Notes under the pieces: model-generated
Told to the model about the DNA's origin: nothing
The model's database searches: none
The model's input: the letters and a program-made list of their open reading frames with translations, nothing else
Part shown: piece after piece, positions 24,808 to 34,365 of the stretch
Numbering within the stretch: the first letter of the stretch is position 1
Layout: each line of letters begins with the position of its first letter
NCBI GenBank assembly: GCA_009379975.1
Contig: WHSS01000013.1
Location: 1-42,947 of the forward strand
DNA: 42,947 nucleotides
Direction of reading: 5' to 3'
Source: Actinophytocola sp.
Lineage (GTDB): Bacteria > Actinomycetota > Actinomycetes > Mycobacteriales > Pseudonocardiaceae
Made by a program: the position numbers and the translations under genes

Positions 24808-25836
24808 CTAACCTTCGAGTCCTTTTGGCAGCGGACGGTTATCAATTAGGGCAGTGAACAGCGCTGCCGCCTCTCGTTCGAGCAGTACTTCATTGCCGCG
24901 CGTGTTGGCGCCGCCGGTGGTGGGAACGGTGAGGAAAGTGACGCGTTCGCCGCCCGAGGCGTTCATGGACCGGGCGAGCTTCAGCAGCTCCGTCACATCG
25001 AGGTTCTCGCCGACGGTGGCGTCGGCGAACGCGGTGACGAAGGAACCAAGCCGCGCCGAATCGAGCACCACCTCGCGCGACAATGTCTTACCCAGCAGTG
25101 ACGCGATGAACTGTTGCTGCCGCTTGATCCGGCCGTAGTCGGACGTCGGGTCGCCCTGCACCTTCCGTGATCTCACGTACCGGAGCGCACGCTCGCCGTC
25201 GAAGGTGATCGTGCCCGGCTTGGTGACGACGGCGCCTTGGTGCTTGTCGATGACGGGTGACGCGACGTGCATCGCCACGCCGCCCACGGCGTCCACCATC
25301 TGCTGGAAGCCGCTGAAGTCGATCCCCGCGAAGTGGTTCATCTTCATGCCGGTCCTGTGCTGGATCAGCTTCGTGACACAGCGGGGGCCACCGAAGGCGT
25401 ATGCCGTGTTCAGTTTGACGTTCGCCGCCGAGGGCACCGTCGCGCCGGTATAGGCGCCGGTCGCGGAGTTCCACCGGGGGCAGGCAGGCCTGGTCACTTC
25501 GAGGTCGCGCGGGAAGGAAACCACGACCACGCGGCGCCGGTCGGCGGGAAGGTGGGCGATCATCACGGTGTCCGAACGAGCACCGGCGACGCCGGCCTTG
25601 TCGAGCTTGGCGTTGTCCCCCGCGCGGGTGTCCGACCCGACGATGAGAAAGTTCTCGGTGTCGCGCTGTCCTTCAGGGTGCTTGATGTCGGGCGAAGTCT
25701 CATCGAGGGCTTCGACCTGAACGAACTTCGCATCGAGCCATATCGTGGTGCCCCAAGCGACGCCGGCGGCGGCGATGATGGCCGCCGCGATCAGCACGGC
25801 GACCGATTTGGCGGATAGCACCGCGATACGACTCAC
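24808..25836 (-). CDS. LytR-CpsA-Psr (LCP) family protein
   Basis: A 342-residue paralogue of the neighbouring LCP protein without the proline-rich N-terminus. One membrane anchor (about residues 11-31, SVAVLIAAAIIAAAGVAWGT) precedes the LCP domain: FLIVGSDTRAGDNAKLD, GARSDTVMIAHLPADRRRVV, VVSFPRDLEVTRPAC, LNTAYAFGGPRCVTKLIQHR, MNHFAGIDFSGFQQMVDAVG and RALRYVRSRKVQGDPTSDYG RIKRQQQFI. The catalytic Arg/Asp set is intact. Probable function is attaching cell-wall glycopolymers to peptidoglycan outside the membrane. It lacks the C-terminal LytR_C domain. Tandem duplication with divergence from its neighbour is the likely origin. Confidence 0.9.
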   Translation of the reverse strand: MSRIAVLSAKSVAVLIAAAIIAAAGVAWGTTIWLDAKFVQVEALDETSPDIKHPEGQRDTENFLIVGSDTRAGDNAKLDKAGVAGARSDTVMIAHLPADRRRVVVVSFPRDLEVTRPACPRWNSATGAYTGATVPSAANVKLNTAYAFGGPRCVTKLIQHRTGMKMNHFAGIDFSGFQQMVDAVGGVAMHVASPVIDKHQGAVVTKPGTITFDGERALRYVRSRKVQGDPTSDYGRIKRQQQFIASLLGKTLSREVVLDSARLGSFVTAFADATVGENLDVTELLKLARSMNASGGERVTFLTVPTTGGANTRGNEVLLEREAAALFTALIDNRPLPKGLEG

Positions 25837-25872
25837 CCTTGAGTCATAGCACAGAACTTCGCGAATCGGGTA

Positions 25873-26718
25873 TTACCGGCAGTTGTCGTCGAGGCCGGCG
25901 ATGCGGATCGCGCCGCTGATCCGGTAGGCAACGGCGTTGCGACCGGCCCGCTTGGCGGCGTAGAGCAGGTCGTCGGCCCGGCGTAGCTGACACTCGGCGC
26001 CCATCCGGGGCAGATCGGCCGCCGTGAGGTGTACCAGTCCGGCACTGACCGTGATGTGCAGCTCGGGTGCGATCGCCGACCAACCGTGGCCGTCGACCCG
26101 CCTGCGGGCCCGCTCCAAGGTGACGACGGCCTGTCGGGCGGTGACGTTGGGCAGCACGAGCACGAACTCCTCGCCGCCGTAGCGGGCGCAGAACGAGCCA
26201 TTGGGAAGGCCGTTCTGCAGCAGCGCGACCAGTTGCCGCAGTACCGAGTCGCCGACCAGGTGGCCGTGGGTGTCGTTGACCAGCTTGAAGTGATCGAGGT
26301 CGACGAGTGCCACCGCGATGCCGGCACCGGTGCTCGACCGGTCGGCACTCAGGTCACCCAGCCGCTGATCGAGGTAGCGACGGTTGTAGGTCGCCGTAAG
26401 GGCGTCGCGCAGGCTCGCGTCGACCGCGGCGGCGTGCGCCTTGCGGAGCTCGTCGACCTCCCGCCGGTACTGCTCCGGGATGAGCGGCGATACGAAATGA
26501 GCGTCGCGCGCGAGCCGGAGCGCGGCGTTGATATGCGCATACGCGAGCCGCCAGTTTCCTTCCGCGGCAAGGAGATTCGCGATCGACTCGTGTAGGTCGA
26601 CCAGATCGCCGGGCCGCTGCGCGGCCTCGCCGAAGGTGCCGATCTCCAGCGGCGCTTGCGGCGCGAACGCGTCAACCTCACTGGTCGCCCAGCTGGATTG
26701 CGTGTCCACTCGATGCAT
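25873..26718 (-). CDS. GGDEF-domain diguanylate cyclase
   Basis: 281 residues from ATG 26718 with AGAGGCGG upstream. Residues about 30-95 are helical and TPR-like (LHESIANLLAAEGNWRLAYA, HINAALRLARDAHF). The GGDEF domain follows: LRDALTATYNRRYLDQRL, VALVDLDHFKLVNDTHGHLV (metal Asp about 140) and ARYGGEEFVLVLPN (GGEEF 181-185). Active-site residues are present, so c-di-GMP synthesis is plausible. The product-inhibition RxxD motif is absent five residues before GGEEF. There is no membrane segment and no EAL domain, so it is a cytoplasmic enzyme. No neighbouring target was identified. Confidence 0.9.
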   Translation of the reverse strand: MHRVDTQSSWATSEVDAFAPQAPLEIGTFGEAAQRPGDLVDLHESIANLLAAEGNWRLAYAHINAALRLARDAHFVSPLIPEQYRREVDELRKAHAAAVDASLRDALTATYNRRYLDQRLGDLSADRSSTGAGIAVALVDLDHFKLVNDTHGHLVGDSVLRQLVALLQNGLPNGSFCARYGGEEFVLVLPNVTARQAVVTLERARRRVDGHGWSAIAPELHITVSAGLVHLTAADLPRMGAECQLRRADDLLYAAKRAGRNAVAYRISGAIRIAGLDDNCR

Positions 26719-26878
26719 AGTCGCGCCGCCTCTCTACACGTCTACGTTGTCGTCGAGATAGACCATCTGCTTGAGCTGATGGGACGAGTGGTGTCCGAAT
26801 ATCACTCGATTGGCGGGCAACCTTTGTGTCAGTCGCGAATTACTGACCGGCAACGTTCATGTCTTGAGCGGTGAGCTA

Positions 26879-28309
26879 TCACGGCGCCTCGAAGCCGCCG
26901 GTTTCCGCCTCGAGCGCCTCGGCGAGATCCAGCAACCGGTCTTCGCCGTGCCAGCCGCCGATGAGCTGCACGCCGACCGGCAGGCCCGACGCGGTCCGGC
27001 GGGCGGGGGCGGTCACCGCGGGCAGGTGCAGGTTGGTCGCCAGGGAGACCCAGTCGAACAGGTGCGCATACGGCACCGCGACGTCGTCCACCTCGATGGT
27101 GCGATTGGTGAGGGTGCCTTCCTGGCGGTGGGTGAACGCGGTGACTCCGGAGACCGGCGCCAGGATGGCATCGGTCTGGGTGAGCCAAGCCGCGATGCCC
27201 TCCTTCATCGCTTGCCGATCGGCCAGCGCCCTGGCCACCGACCGGTAGCTCGCGGTGGCGCGCACGGCGAGCGACGTCATGCCGTACGGATCGAGTTCGC
27301 CGTCCTCGCCGGGCACGTACGCATCGCGCTGCTGTTCGAGGGCGGTGTAGACCGCGCTGGGAAAGCCGGCACCGATGATCGGATACAGCAGCGACAGGTA
27401 GTTGTCGAGCAGGTCGGCCGCCGGAAACGGCAGGATGACCGCTTCGACCGCCGCGCCTTGCCGCCGCAGTGCCGCCGCCGCTGCTTCGACCGCGGCGCGC
27501 ACCTCGTTCGACACCGGGAAGCCGGGCTCGTCGAGCCACAGCCCGATCCGTGCGCCGGAGATGTCCTGCCGGGCGGGCGCGGCGTCCTCGCGCAGGGCGC
27601 CGAAGAGCAGCCGCAGATCGTTCGCGGTCCGCGCCATCGGCCCGCCCACCCCCAGGTGATCCATGTCGCTGTGGCGGCCGGGGGGCGGCGGGACGTGCCC
27701 GCGCATCGACAGCAGGTTCCACGTCGGCTTCAGCGAGTACACCCCGCACCAGTTCGCGGGGTGCCGCAGCGAGCCGCCGATGTCCGAGCCGATCTCCAGC
27801 GGTGTGATGCCCGAGGCGAGCGCGGCCGCCGCGCCGCCCGAGGAGCCACCCGGGGTGCGAGCCAGGTCGTAGGGGTTGTTCGTCGTGCCGTACACCGCGT
27901 TGTAGCTCTGGAAGTCGCCCAGCATGAGCGGGACGTTGGTCTTACCCCAGATCACGACGCCCGCCGCGCGCAGCTTCGCGACGAGTGCGGCATCAGGGCA
28001 GTCGGGTTGACGGTCGGCGTAGGCCGGCATGCCCGCCACCGCGGGCATGCCGGTGACGTCGTAGCCGTCCTTGACCGTCATCGGCAGGCCCGCCAGCGGG
28101 CCGACCGCCTCGCCGCGGGCTCTCGCGTCGTCGATCTCCTGCGCCATCGCCTTGGCGCCTGCCAGGTCGGTCGTGATGACCGCGTTGATCGTGTCGTGCC
28201 GCTTCTCGTGGCGAAGCACGTGCGCATCGAGCAGTTCGCGAGCGGACACCCGCTTCGCGGTGAGTTGATCGAGGAGTTCGGCCGCGGGTTGGTAGGTCAG
28301 CTCGGTCAC
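26879..28309 (-). CDS. Amidase (amidase signature family)
   Basis: 476 residues from GTG 28309, with GGGAG five bases upstream. The Ser-cisSer-Lys triad is visible: Lys about 80 in GLPMTVKDGYDVTGMPA, Ser about 156 in RTPGGSSGGAAAALASG and Ser about 180 in LEIGSDIGGSLRHPA. WGKTNVPLMLGDFQSYN and the C-terminal LPVGVQLIGGWHGEDRLLDL also fit. It hydrolyses a carboxamide; the substrate is not evident, and the lack of gatB/gatC neighbours argues against GatA. It stands alone, 160 bp after the GGDEF gene start and divergent from dnaE1. Confidence 0.92.
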   Translation of the reverse strand: MTELTYQPAAELLDQLTAKRVSARELLDAHVLRHEKRHDTINAVITTDLAGAKAMAQEIDDARARGEAVGPLAGLPMTVKDGYDVTGMPAVAGMPAYADRQPDCPDAALVAKLRAAGVVIWGKTNVPLMLGDFQSYNAVYGTTNNPYDLARTPGGSSGGAAAALASGITPLEIGSDIGGSLRHPANWCGVYSLKPTWNLLSMRGHVPPPPGRHSDMDHLGVGGPMARTANDLRLLFGALREDAAPARQDISGARIGLWLDEPGFPVSNEVRAAVEAAAAALRRQGAAVEAVILPFPAADLLDNYLSLLYPIIGAGFPSAVYTALEQQRDAYVPGEDGELDPYGMTSLAVRATASYRSVARALADRQAMKEGIAAWLTQTDAILAPVSGVTAFTHRQEGTLTNRTIEVDDVAVPYAHLFDWVSLATNLHLPAVTAPARRTASGLPVGVQLIGGWHGEDRLLDLAEALEAETGGFEAP

Positions 28310-28410
28310 GGAATCTCCCGCCTGGTGGGTACACGCCCCCCGACTCTCGTGCGCCGTCCCGATCACGTCAAGGGAGTCGAGCCGTCTGGCCGAGCAGCTT
28401 CGGGGCGGCA

Positions 28411-28455
28411 CCAAGGCGCCATGGGGTGCCTATATGGCACCCGCGGCCGCCTTGG
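28411..28455. repeat. Stem-loop in the amidase-dnaE1 divergent region
   Basis: CCAAGGCG (28411-28418) pairs with CGCCTTGG (28448-28455), and inside GGGTGCC (28424-28430) pairs with GGCACCC (28436-28442) around TATAT. The 337-bp gap (28310-28646) contains no gene I can support; it must hold promoters for both the amidase and dnaE1. The hairpin lies centrally and could separate them. Confidence 0.6.
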
Positions 28456-28646
28456 GCTCCCCGGCACGGTCGGAGGCCGCCGCCCGCCTGCTCGGCGAGC
28501 CGCCCTGATTTTCGGCATCGCGGAGGCATCATAGAACGGGCGCGGGCGCTGCTGCCGCCGCCTAGATCGCCCCCGACGGGTGCGAGCTAAGGTGGTGAGC
28601 CTGCTGTCGCCGGGCACTCGTCGCGTTGTTCAGGAGAGGTTCGCTG

Positions 28647-31600
28647 GTGTCTGATTCGTTCGTCCACCTCCATGTGCACACCGAGTACTCGATGCTCGAT
28701 GGCGCGGCGAAGATCGCTCCGCTGTTCGCCGAGGTGAACCGGCTGAACATGCCGGCGGTGGGGATGACCGATCACGGCAACATGTACGGCGCCGACGAGT
28801 TCTACCAGCAGGCCGTCAAGGCGGGGGTCAAGCCGATCATCGGCATCGAGGCCTACATCGCGCCGCAGAGCAGGCACCACAAGAAGCCGGTGTTCTGGGG
28901 GCAGAGCAACCAGCGTGGCTCCGACGAGTTCGGCGAGGGCGGCGACGTCTCCGGCGCCGGTGCCTACACCCACATGACGATGTTCGCCGAGAACACGACC
29001 GGCCTGCGGAATCTGTTCAAGTTGTCCTCGGAAGCGAGCTTCACCGGTTATTACCGCAGACCGAGGATGGACCGGGAGCTCATCGCGGAGCACGCGGAGG
29101 GGATCATCGCCACCACCGGCTGCCCGTCCGGCGAGGTGCAGACCCGGCTGCGGCTGGGGCAAAAGGACGAGGCGTTGCAGGCGGCGGCGGATTACCGCGA
29201 CATCTTCGGCGCCGAGAACTTCTTCCTCGAACTGATGGACCACGGCCTGCCCATCGAACGGTCGGTGCGCGAAGGCCTGCTCGAGATCGGCCGGAAGGTC
29301 GGGCTCAGGCCGCTGGCCACCAACGACTCGCACTACGTCACCAAGGATCAGGCCGACGCGCACAGCGCGCTGCTGTGTGTCCAGGCGGGCAAGACGTTGA
29401 ATGACCCCAACCGGTTCAAGCTCGACGGCGACGGCTACTTCCTCAAGCCTGCCGACGAGATGCGCGCCTACTGGGACGCCGAAGTACCGGGCGCCTGCGA
29501 TTCCACTTTGCTGATCGCCGAGCGGGTGCAGCCCTACACCGACGTCTACGCGCATCAGGACCGGATGCCGGTCTTCACGGTTCCCGACGGCCACGACGAG
29601 GCGAGCTGGCTGCGCCACGAGGTCATGCGCGGCATGGAGTGGCGGTTCCCTGACGGGCCGCCCGACGGCTACCAGGAGCGCATCGAGACCGAGCTGACGG
29701 TCATCATCCAGAAGGGCTTTCCCGCCTACTTCCTTGTCGTCGCCGACCTGATCAACTACAGCCGCCGGGTGGGGATCCGGGTCGGCCCCGGCCGTGGCAG
29801 TGCTGCTGGATCGCTGGTCGCCTACGTCCTGGGCATCACCAACCTGGACCCGATCCCGCAGAAGCTGCTGTTCGAGCGGTTCCTCAACCCGGAGCGCGAG
29901 TCGATGCCCGATATCGACATCGACTTCGACGACCGCAGGCGCGGCGAGATGATCCGCTACGCGACCGAGAAGTACGGCTCGGACAAGGTCGCGCAGGTCA
30001 TCACGTTCGGCACCATCAAGACCAAGGCCGCCATCAAGGACTCCGCCAGGGTGCACTACGGCCAGCCCGGCTACGCGATCGCGGACAAGATCACCAAGGC
30101 GTTGCCGCCGCCGATCATGGCCAAGGACATCTCGCTGTCCGGCATCGTCGACCAGAAGCACGAGCGCTACGCCGAAGCCGCCGAAGTGCGCGCGCTGGTC
30201 GAGACCGACAACGACGTCAAGACCATCTTCGACACCGCGCGAGGGCTGGAAGGCCTGATCCGCAACGCCGGGGTGCACGCATGCGCGGTGATCATGTCCT
30301 CGCAGCCGCTGACGGATGCGATTCCGCTGTGGCAGCGCGACGACGGCGCCATCATCACCGGCTGGGACTACCCGTCGTGCGAGGCCATCGGCCTGTTGAA
30401 GATGGACTTCCTCGGGCTGCGCAACCTGACGGTCATCGGCGATGCGATCGACAACATCAAGGCCAACCGCGGCGAGGACATCGATCTCGACACCCTCGGC
30501 ACCGACGACCCCAAGACCTACGAGTCGCTCTCCCGGGGCGAGGCGATCGGCGTGTTCCAGCTCGAAGGCGGGCCGATGCGGGACCTGCTGCGCCGCATGC
30601 AGCCCAACAGCTTCGATGACATCGTCGCCGTCGGTGCGCTGTATCGGCCGGGGCCGATGGGCGTCAACGCCCACAACGACTACGCCGACCGGAAGAACGG
30701 GCGGCAAGAGGTCAAGCCGATCCACCCGGAGCTCGAAGAGCCGCTCAAGGAGATCCTCGCCGACACCTACGGCCTGATCGTCTACCAAGAGCAGATCATG
30801 CACATCGGCCAGAAGGTCGCCGGCTACTCGATGGGCCGCGCGGACGTGCTGCGCCGCGCGATGGGCAAGAAGAAGAAGGAGGTCCTCGACAAGGAGTTCG
30901 AGGGCTTCCACGCCGGGATGAAGTCCAACGGGTTCTCCGACGCGGCGGTCAAGGCGCTGTGGGACACCGTGTTGCCCTTCGCCGGGTACGCGTTCAACAA
31001 GTCGCACGCCGCCGCCTACGGTCTCATCTCGTACTGGACGATGTTCCTCAAGGCCAACTACCCGGCCGAGTACATGGCAGCGCTGCTCACGTCGTTCTCG
31101 GAGAACAAGGACCGCAGCGCGGTCTACCTCGCCGAGTGCCGCCGGCTCGGCATCAAGGTGCTGCCGCCGGACGTCAACGAGTCCGTGGTGCGCTTCTCCG
31201 CGGTCGGCGACGACATCCGGTTCGGCATGGGCGCGGTGCGCAACGTCGGCACGAAGGTCGTCGAGTCGATCATCAAGACGCGCCAGGAGAAGGGGAAGTA
31301 CTCCTCGTTCACCGACTTCCTCGACAAGTCCGATCTCGTCGCGTGCAACAAGCGGGTCATCGAGTCGCTGATCAAGGCGGGTAGTTTCGATTCGCTCGGC
31401 AACAGCAGGCTGTCGATGATCCAGTGCCACGAGGAAGCGGTCGACGCGGTCGTGCCGCTCAAGCGGCAGGAGGCGATGGGGCAGTTCGACCTTTTCGGTT
31501 CGGTCGGCGGCGGCGAAGAAGATTCGGGCGCTTCGTCGGCCTCGCCGCTGGCGCATCTGAAGTTCACCGAGGACGAGTACCCGCGGAAGCTGAAGCTCGG

Positions 31601-32213
31601 CTACGAGCGGGAGATGCTCGGGCTCTATGTCTCGGCGCACCCGCTCGACGGTGCGGAGCGGATCCTGCGCAAGCACGCGCCGAAGCCGATCGCGGCGATC
31701 CTCGACGACCCGCCGAAGGAAGGCGAGATCGTCATCGCCGGGCTGATCACCTCGATCGAGCGTCGCGTGAACAAGCGGGGTGAGCCGTGGGCGATCTGCA
31801 CCGTGGAAGATCTCGATGCCGCCCTTGAGGTGCTGTTCTTCCCCAAGAGCTACGCGATCTTCGGCGCCGACCTCGCCGAGGACAACGCCGTCCTGGTCAA
31901 GGGCAGGGTGAACTGGCGCGAGGACAAGATGTCGGTCTTCGGTGGCGGGTTGGTGCCGCTGGACCTGGCGGGCATCGAAAGCGGCGAACCGGAGCCGCCG
32001 CTGGTGCTCTCCGCCGCGGCGGACAAGCTCGACGGGAATGTCGTCGCCGAACTCAAGCGCACCTTGGAGGTGCACCGCGGCGAGACTCCGGTGCACCTGA
32101 AGCTGCTGAACGGCGGCAACGAGACGGTGTTCGCGCTGGACGGTTTCTCGGTGCAGCCCAGTGCGATGCTGCTGGGCGAGCTCAAGGGCATCCAGGGCAT
32201 CTCCGCGAGCTGA
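28647..32213 (+). CDS. dnaE1: DNA polymerase III alpha subunit DnaE1
   Basis: 1188 residues from GTG 28647 with GGAGAGG seven bases upstream. The N-terminal PHP domain begins [15 protein letters not shown], with [16 protein letters not shown]. The polymerase core has [20 protein letters not shown] and [19 protein letters not shown], the palm aspartates at about residues 420-428. [40 protein letters not shown] and [20 protein letters not shown] (finger region) follow, then helix-hairpin-helix, a beta-clamp-binding region (MGQFDLFG) and an OB-fold ([20 protein letters not shown]). It is the replicative chromosomal polymerase, with the length of the mycobacterial enzyme. A very long opposite-strand frame here is a codon-bias artefact. 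Confidence 0.98.
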   Translation: MSDSFVHLHVHTEYSMLDGAAKIAPLFAEVNRLNMPAVGMTDHGNMYGADEFYQQAVKAGVKPIIGIEAYIAPQSRHHKKPVFWGQSNQRGSDEFGEGGDVSGAGAYTHMTMFAENTTGLRNLFKLSSEASFTGYYRRPRMDRELIAEHAEGIIATTGCPSGEVQTRLRLGQKDEALQAAADYRDIFGAENFFLELMDHGLPIERSVREGLLEIGRKVGLRPLATNDSHYVTKDQADAHSALLCVQAGKTLNDPNRFKLDGDGYFLKPADEMRAYWDAEVPGACDSTLLIAERVQPYTDVYAHQDRMPVFTVPDGHDEASWLRHEVMRGMEWRFPDGPPDGYQERIETELTVIIQKGFPAYFLVVADLINYSRRVGIRVGPGRGSAAGSLVAYVLGITNLDPIPQKLLFERFLNPERESMPDIDIDFDDRRRGEMIRYATEKYGSDKVAQVITFGTIKTKAAIKDSARVHYGQPGYAIADKITKALPPPIMAKDISLSGIVDQKHERYAEAAEVRALVETDNDVKTIFDTARGLEGLIRNAGVHACAVIMSSQPLTDAIPLWQRDDGAIITGWDYPSCEAIGLLKMDFLGLRNLTVIGDAIDNIKANRGEDIDLDTLGTDDPKTYESLSRGEAIGVFQLEGGPMRDLLRRMQPNSFDDIVAVGALYRPGPMGVNAHNDYADRKNGRQEVKPIHPELEEPLKEILADTYGLIVYQEQIMHIGQKVAGYSMGRADVLRRAMGKKKKEVLDKEFEGFHAGMKSNGFSDAAVKALWDTVLPFAGYAFNKSHAAAYGLISYWTMFLKANYPAEYMAALLTSFSENKDRSAVYLAECRRLGIKVLPPDVNESVVRFSAVGDDIRFGMGAVRNVGTKVVESIIKTRQEKGKYSSFTDFLDKSDLVACNKRVIESLIKAGSFDSLGNSRLSMIQCHEEAVDAVVPLKRQEAMGQFDLFGSVGGGEEDSGASSASPLAHLKFTEDEYPRKLKLGYEREMLGLYVSAHPLDGAERILRKHAPKPIAAILDDPPKEGEIVIAGLITSIERRVNKRGEPWAICTVEDLDAALEVLFFPKSYAIFGADLAEDNAVLVKGRVNWREDKMSVFGGGLVPLDLAGIESGEPEPPLVLSAAADKLDGNVVAELKRTLEVHRGETPVHLKLLNGGNETVFALDGFSVQPSAMLLGELKGIQGISAS

Positions 32214-32229
32214 CTTCCGGGACTGCTGT

Positions 32230-32275
32230 GCGAGTGTGACGTTCGGCCAAACCTAGCGTCTCGATGTCACGCTCG
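32230..32275. repeat. 47-bp GTGACGTT hairpin repeat, copy 2 (reverse orientation)
   Basis: GCGAGTGTGACGTTCG (32230-32245) pairs with CGATGTCACGCTCGC (about 32261-32275) with few mismatches. Read on the minus strand the loop has GCTAGGTTTGGCCG, matching the 38107 copy. It lies between the convergent dnaE1 and dusB stops and probably terminates both. Confidence 0.7.
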
Positions 32276-32304
32276 CTCAAGCGTCGCCGCCCCAACTGCG
32301 CTGC

Positions 32305-33435
32305 TCAACCGCCGCTGTGCATGAGGTCGGCGCCTTCGGGCACGCACGGGTCGTCGGGGTCGTCGAGCCAGCCGTAGGGCAGCGTGACCTTACCCGGTGA
32401 GCCCTGACGGCCGCGCGGGCCGAGGGCGTCGGCCGGGAACGGTGCGTCGTGGTCGAGCTGGGCGATGAGGTCGTCCAGCTCGGTGAGGCTGCTGATCATG
32501 GCGAAGCTGCGGCGGAGCTGAGAGCCGACCGGGAAGCCCATGAAGTACCACGCCATGTGTTTGCGCAGGTCACGCATGGCCTTCTGGTGACCGTCGTGCT
32601 CGACGAGCAGCTCGGCGTGGCGGCGCAGCACTCGGGCGACTTCGCCGAGGTTGGGGCCTTCGGGGACGGGCTTGCCCGCGAAGGCGGCTTCGAGCTCGCC
32701 GAACAGCCACGGGCGGCCGAGGCAGCCGCGGCCGACGACGACGCCGTCGCAGCCGGTTTCGTCGACCATCCGCAGCGCGTCATCGGCGGTGAAGATATCG
32801 CCGTTGCCGAGCACCGGGACGGTGGTGACGGCTTCCTTCAGGCGCGCGATGCGGCTCCAGTCGGCCTGGCCGGAGTAGCGCTGCGCCGCGGTGCGGGCGT
32901 GCAGCGAAACCGCGGCGGCGCCTTCGGCTTCGGCGATGCGGCCCGCGTCGAGGTAGGTGTGGTGTTCGTCGTCGATGCCGACCCGGAACTTCACGGTGAA
33001 CGGCGCGCCGTAGGGCTCCGCCGCTTCGACCGATGCCCGCACGATGTCAGCGAACAGCTTGCGTTTGAACGGCAGCGCCGCCCCACCGCCCTTGCGCGTC
33101 ACCTTCGTCACCGGGCAGCCGAAGTTGGAGTCGATGTGGTCGGCGAGGCCTTCGCCGAGCACGATCTTGACCGCTTCGCGCATGGTGTTCGGGTCGACCC
33201 CGTAGAGCTGCATCGACCGCGGGTGCTCGCCTTCGGCGAAGCTCATCATGTGCATGGTGCCCGGGTGCCGCTCCACCACCGCGCGGGCGGTGATCATCTC
33301 GCAGACGTAGAGCCCGGCACCGTATTCCTGGCACAGCTGCCGGAATGCGCGGTTGGTGATGCCCGCCATCGGGGCAAGCACGATCGGCGGATCGACCTGG
33401 TACGGCCCGATCCGCAGCGTGCTCCGCCGGCTCAC
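32305..33435 (-). CDS. dusB: tRNA-dihydrouridine synthase
   Basis: About 376 residues, FMN-dependent, reducing uridine to dihydrouridine in the D-loop of tRNA. IVLAPMAGITNRAFRQLC opens the barrel. IDSNFGCPVTKVTRKGGGAA holds the catalytic Cys (about 107), FTVKFRVGIDDEHHTYLDAG the FMN/RNA strand, and VPVLGNGDIFTADDALRMVD and CDGVVVGRGCLGRPWLF the phosphate-binding loops. A helical RNA-binding domain follows, with RKHMAWYFMGFPVGSQLRR. GTG 33435 is four bases after GGAGG; GTG 33438 directly before it is an alternative. Neighbour order with the LCP/pho genes parallels mycobacterial Rv0823c. Confidence 0.95.
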   Translation of the reverse strand: MSRRSTLRIGPYQVDPPIVLAPMAGITNRAFRQLCQEYGAGLYVCEMITARAVVERHPGTMHMMSFAEGEHPRSMQLYGVDPNTMREAVKIVLGEGLADHIDSNFGCPVTKVTRKGGGAALPFKRKLFADIVRASVEAAEPYGAPFTVKFRVGIDDEHHTYLDAGRIAEAEGAAAVSLHARTAAQRYSGQADWSRIARLKEAVTTVPVLGNGDIFTADDALRMVDETGCDGVVVGRGCLGRPWLFGELEAAFAGKPVPEGPNLGEVARVLRRHAELLVEHDGHQKAMRDLRKHMAWYFMGFPVGSQLRRSFAMISSLTELDDLIAQLDHDAPFPADALGPRGRQGSPGKVTLPYGWLDDPDDPCVPEGADLMHSGG

Positions 33436-33461
33436 CACGCCTCCATTGTCGCTGTTCGCCC

Positions 33462-33510
33462 GGTGAGTGCGACGTTCGGCCCGTAGGACTGGTCCAACGT
33501 CACACTCACC
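33462..33510. repeat. 47-bp GTGACGTT hairpin repeat, copy 3
   Basis: GGTGAGTGCGACGTT (33462-33476) pairs with AACGTCACACTCACC (33496-33510), 14 of 15. The loop is more diverged but keeps GGCCCGTAGGAC. Unlike the others it lies between divergent starts (dusB and the DUF6328 gene), so it cannot serve as a simple terminator there. Confidence 0.65.
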
Positions 33511-33563
33511 CAGGCGCCGACATTGCTCAGCGGTACCGCCCACGCCGTCTTACCGTGGAGGGT

Positions 33564-34022
33564 ATGACGGATGTCGCGGGTGAGGAGGAGAGCGATCACC
33601 AGCGCCTGACGCGCAACGTGAACGAACTCCTCGGCGAGCTTCGTGTCGCGCAGGCGGGCGTGCAGATCCTGTTCGGGTTCTTGCTGGCCGTGGTCTTCAC
33701 GCCGACCTTTCGCGCCGCGCCCCTTGTCGACAAGTCGCTGCACCTGGTCGCGGTCCTGCTCGCCGTGCTGGCCACCGCGCTGCTCAGCGCCCCGGCGGCC
33801 TGGCACCGGGTGCTGTTCCGGGCAGGCAGGCGCCAGGAGATCTTGCGGCTGGGCAACCGGCTGGTGGTGCTCGGGCTGGTGTGCCTCGCGCTGGCTGTCT
33901 CGGTGACGGTGGCGCTGATCGGCAAGGCGGTATTCGGGGTGGTGGCGATGGTGATCCTGGCCGCCGTGGTCGCGGCGGTCTTCGCCTACCTGTGGTTCAT
34001 CGCCCCGTGGCGGCTGCGTTAA
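33564..34022 (+). CDS. DUF6328 family membrane protein
   Basis: About 152 residues with four hydrophobic helices: VQILFGFLLAVVFTPTF, LHLVAVLLAVLATALLSAP, RLVVLGLVCLALAVSVTVAL and VFGVVAMVILAAVVAAVFAY LWF. The N-terminal cytoplasmic RLTRNVNELLGELRVAQAGV motif is typical of this small actinobacterial family of unknown function. ATG 33564 is preferred: TACCGT (33551-33556) lies seven bases upstream, giving a leaderless transcript, although GGAGG in between could also act as a close Shine-Dalgarno. GTG 33555 is an alternative. Confidence 0.75.
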   Translation: MTDVAGEEESDHQRLTRNVNELLGELRVAQAGVQILFGFLLAVVFTPTFRAAPLVDKSLHLVAVLLAVLATALLSAPAAWHRVLFRAGRRQEILRLGNRLVVLGLVCLALAVSVTVALIGKAVFGVVAMVILAAVVAAVFAYLWFIAPWRLR

Positions 34023-34035
34023 ACGCGCCGGCGGC

Positions 34036-34146
34036 TCAGCCGTCTTCGAGGCGGAAGCCGAGCTTCATGCCGACCTGGTAGTGCCCGACATCGCCGTCGA
34101 CGATGTGGCCGCGGATCTCGGTGACCCGGTACGTGTGATCGGACAT
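34036..34146 (-). pseudogene. Dodecin gene with in-frame internal deletion (36 codons left)
   Basis: The frame reads MSDHTYRVTEIRGHIVDG then DVGHYQVGMKLGFRLEDG and stops. Normal dodecins are about 65-70 residues: the first strand YRVTEI, an alpha helix, a second strand ending in FEVTxIRG, then HYQVGMKxGFRLE. Here the first strand runs directly into the third-strand segment, removing the helix and second strand (about 33 residues) while keeping frame, start, stop and a good ribosome-binding site (AGGGAG, about 7 nt upstream). Recombination between the two VTEI-encoding repeats would explain it. Flavin storage in the dodecameric shell is unlikely to survive. A residual micro-protein is possible. 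Confidence 0.75.
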
Positions 34147-34245
34147 GGCGGTTCTCCCTTTGGTTCCCATGCGGCGGGTGTGGCCGGGTTTGTCGGGGCT
34201 CATTGTCGACCTGGGGGCACCACCGCACGCTCAGTCCAGGGGTTC

Positions 34246-34365
34246 TATTCATAAGTCGGGCCATTCACCGGTCATGTCGCCTCGATCTCGCACCTCACCT
34301 GCAGTCAGTCGTCGCGACCACCCTCCGGGCGGCCCCGCCAACTGACTTGTGAATAGCCCTCCAGG
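34246..34365 (+). repeat. About 110-bp terminal-inverted-repeat element, copy C
   Basis: It runs from TATTCATAAGTCGGGCCATT at 34246 to GACTTGTGAATA ending at 34355, then GCCCTCCAGG. The interior CTCACCTGCAGTCAGTCGTC and CCACCCTCCGGGCGGCCCCG nearly repeat copy D. The GNAT stop codon (34305) lies inside it, so the element supplies the last 16 or so codons of that gene. Confidence 0.9.

Noticed and set aside
26810-28534. A 574-codon plus-strand frame over the amidase
   Set aside because: Opposes a complete amidase with intact catalytic triad; the composition is typical of antisense GC-bias frames.
28587-32096. A 1169-codon open frame on the minus strand
   Set aside because: It lies entirely opposite dnaE1 and reflects GC-rich third-position bias. 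Its product is low-complexity (R/V/L/D/E rich) with no family motifs, whereas the plus frame is a complete polymerase.
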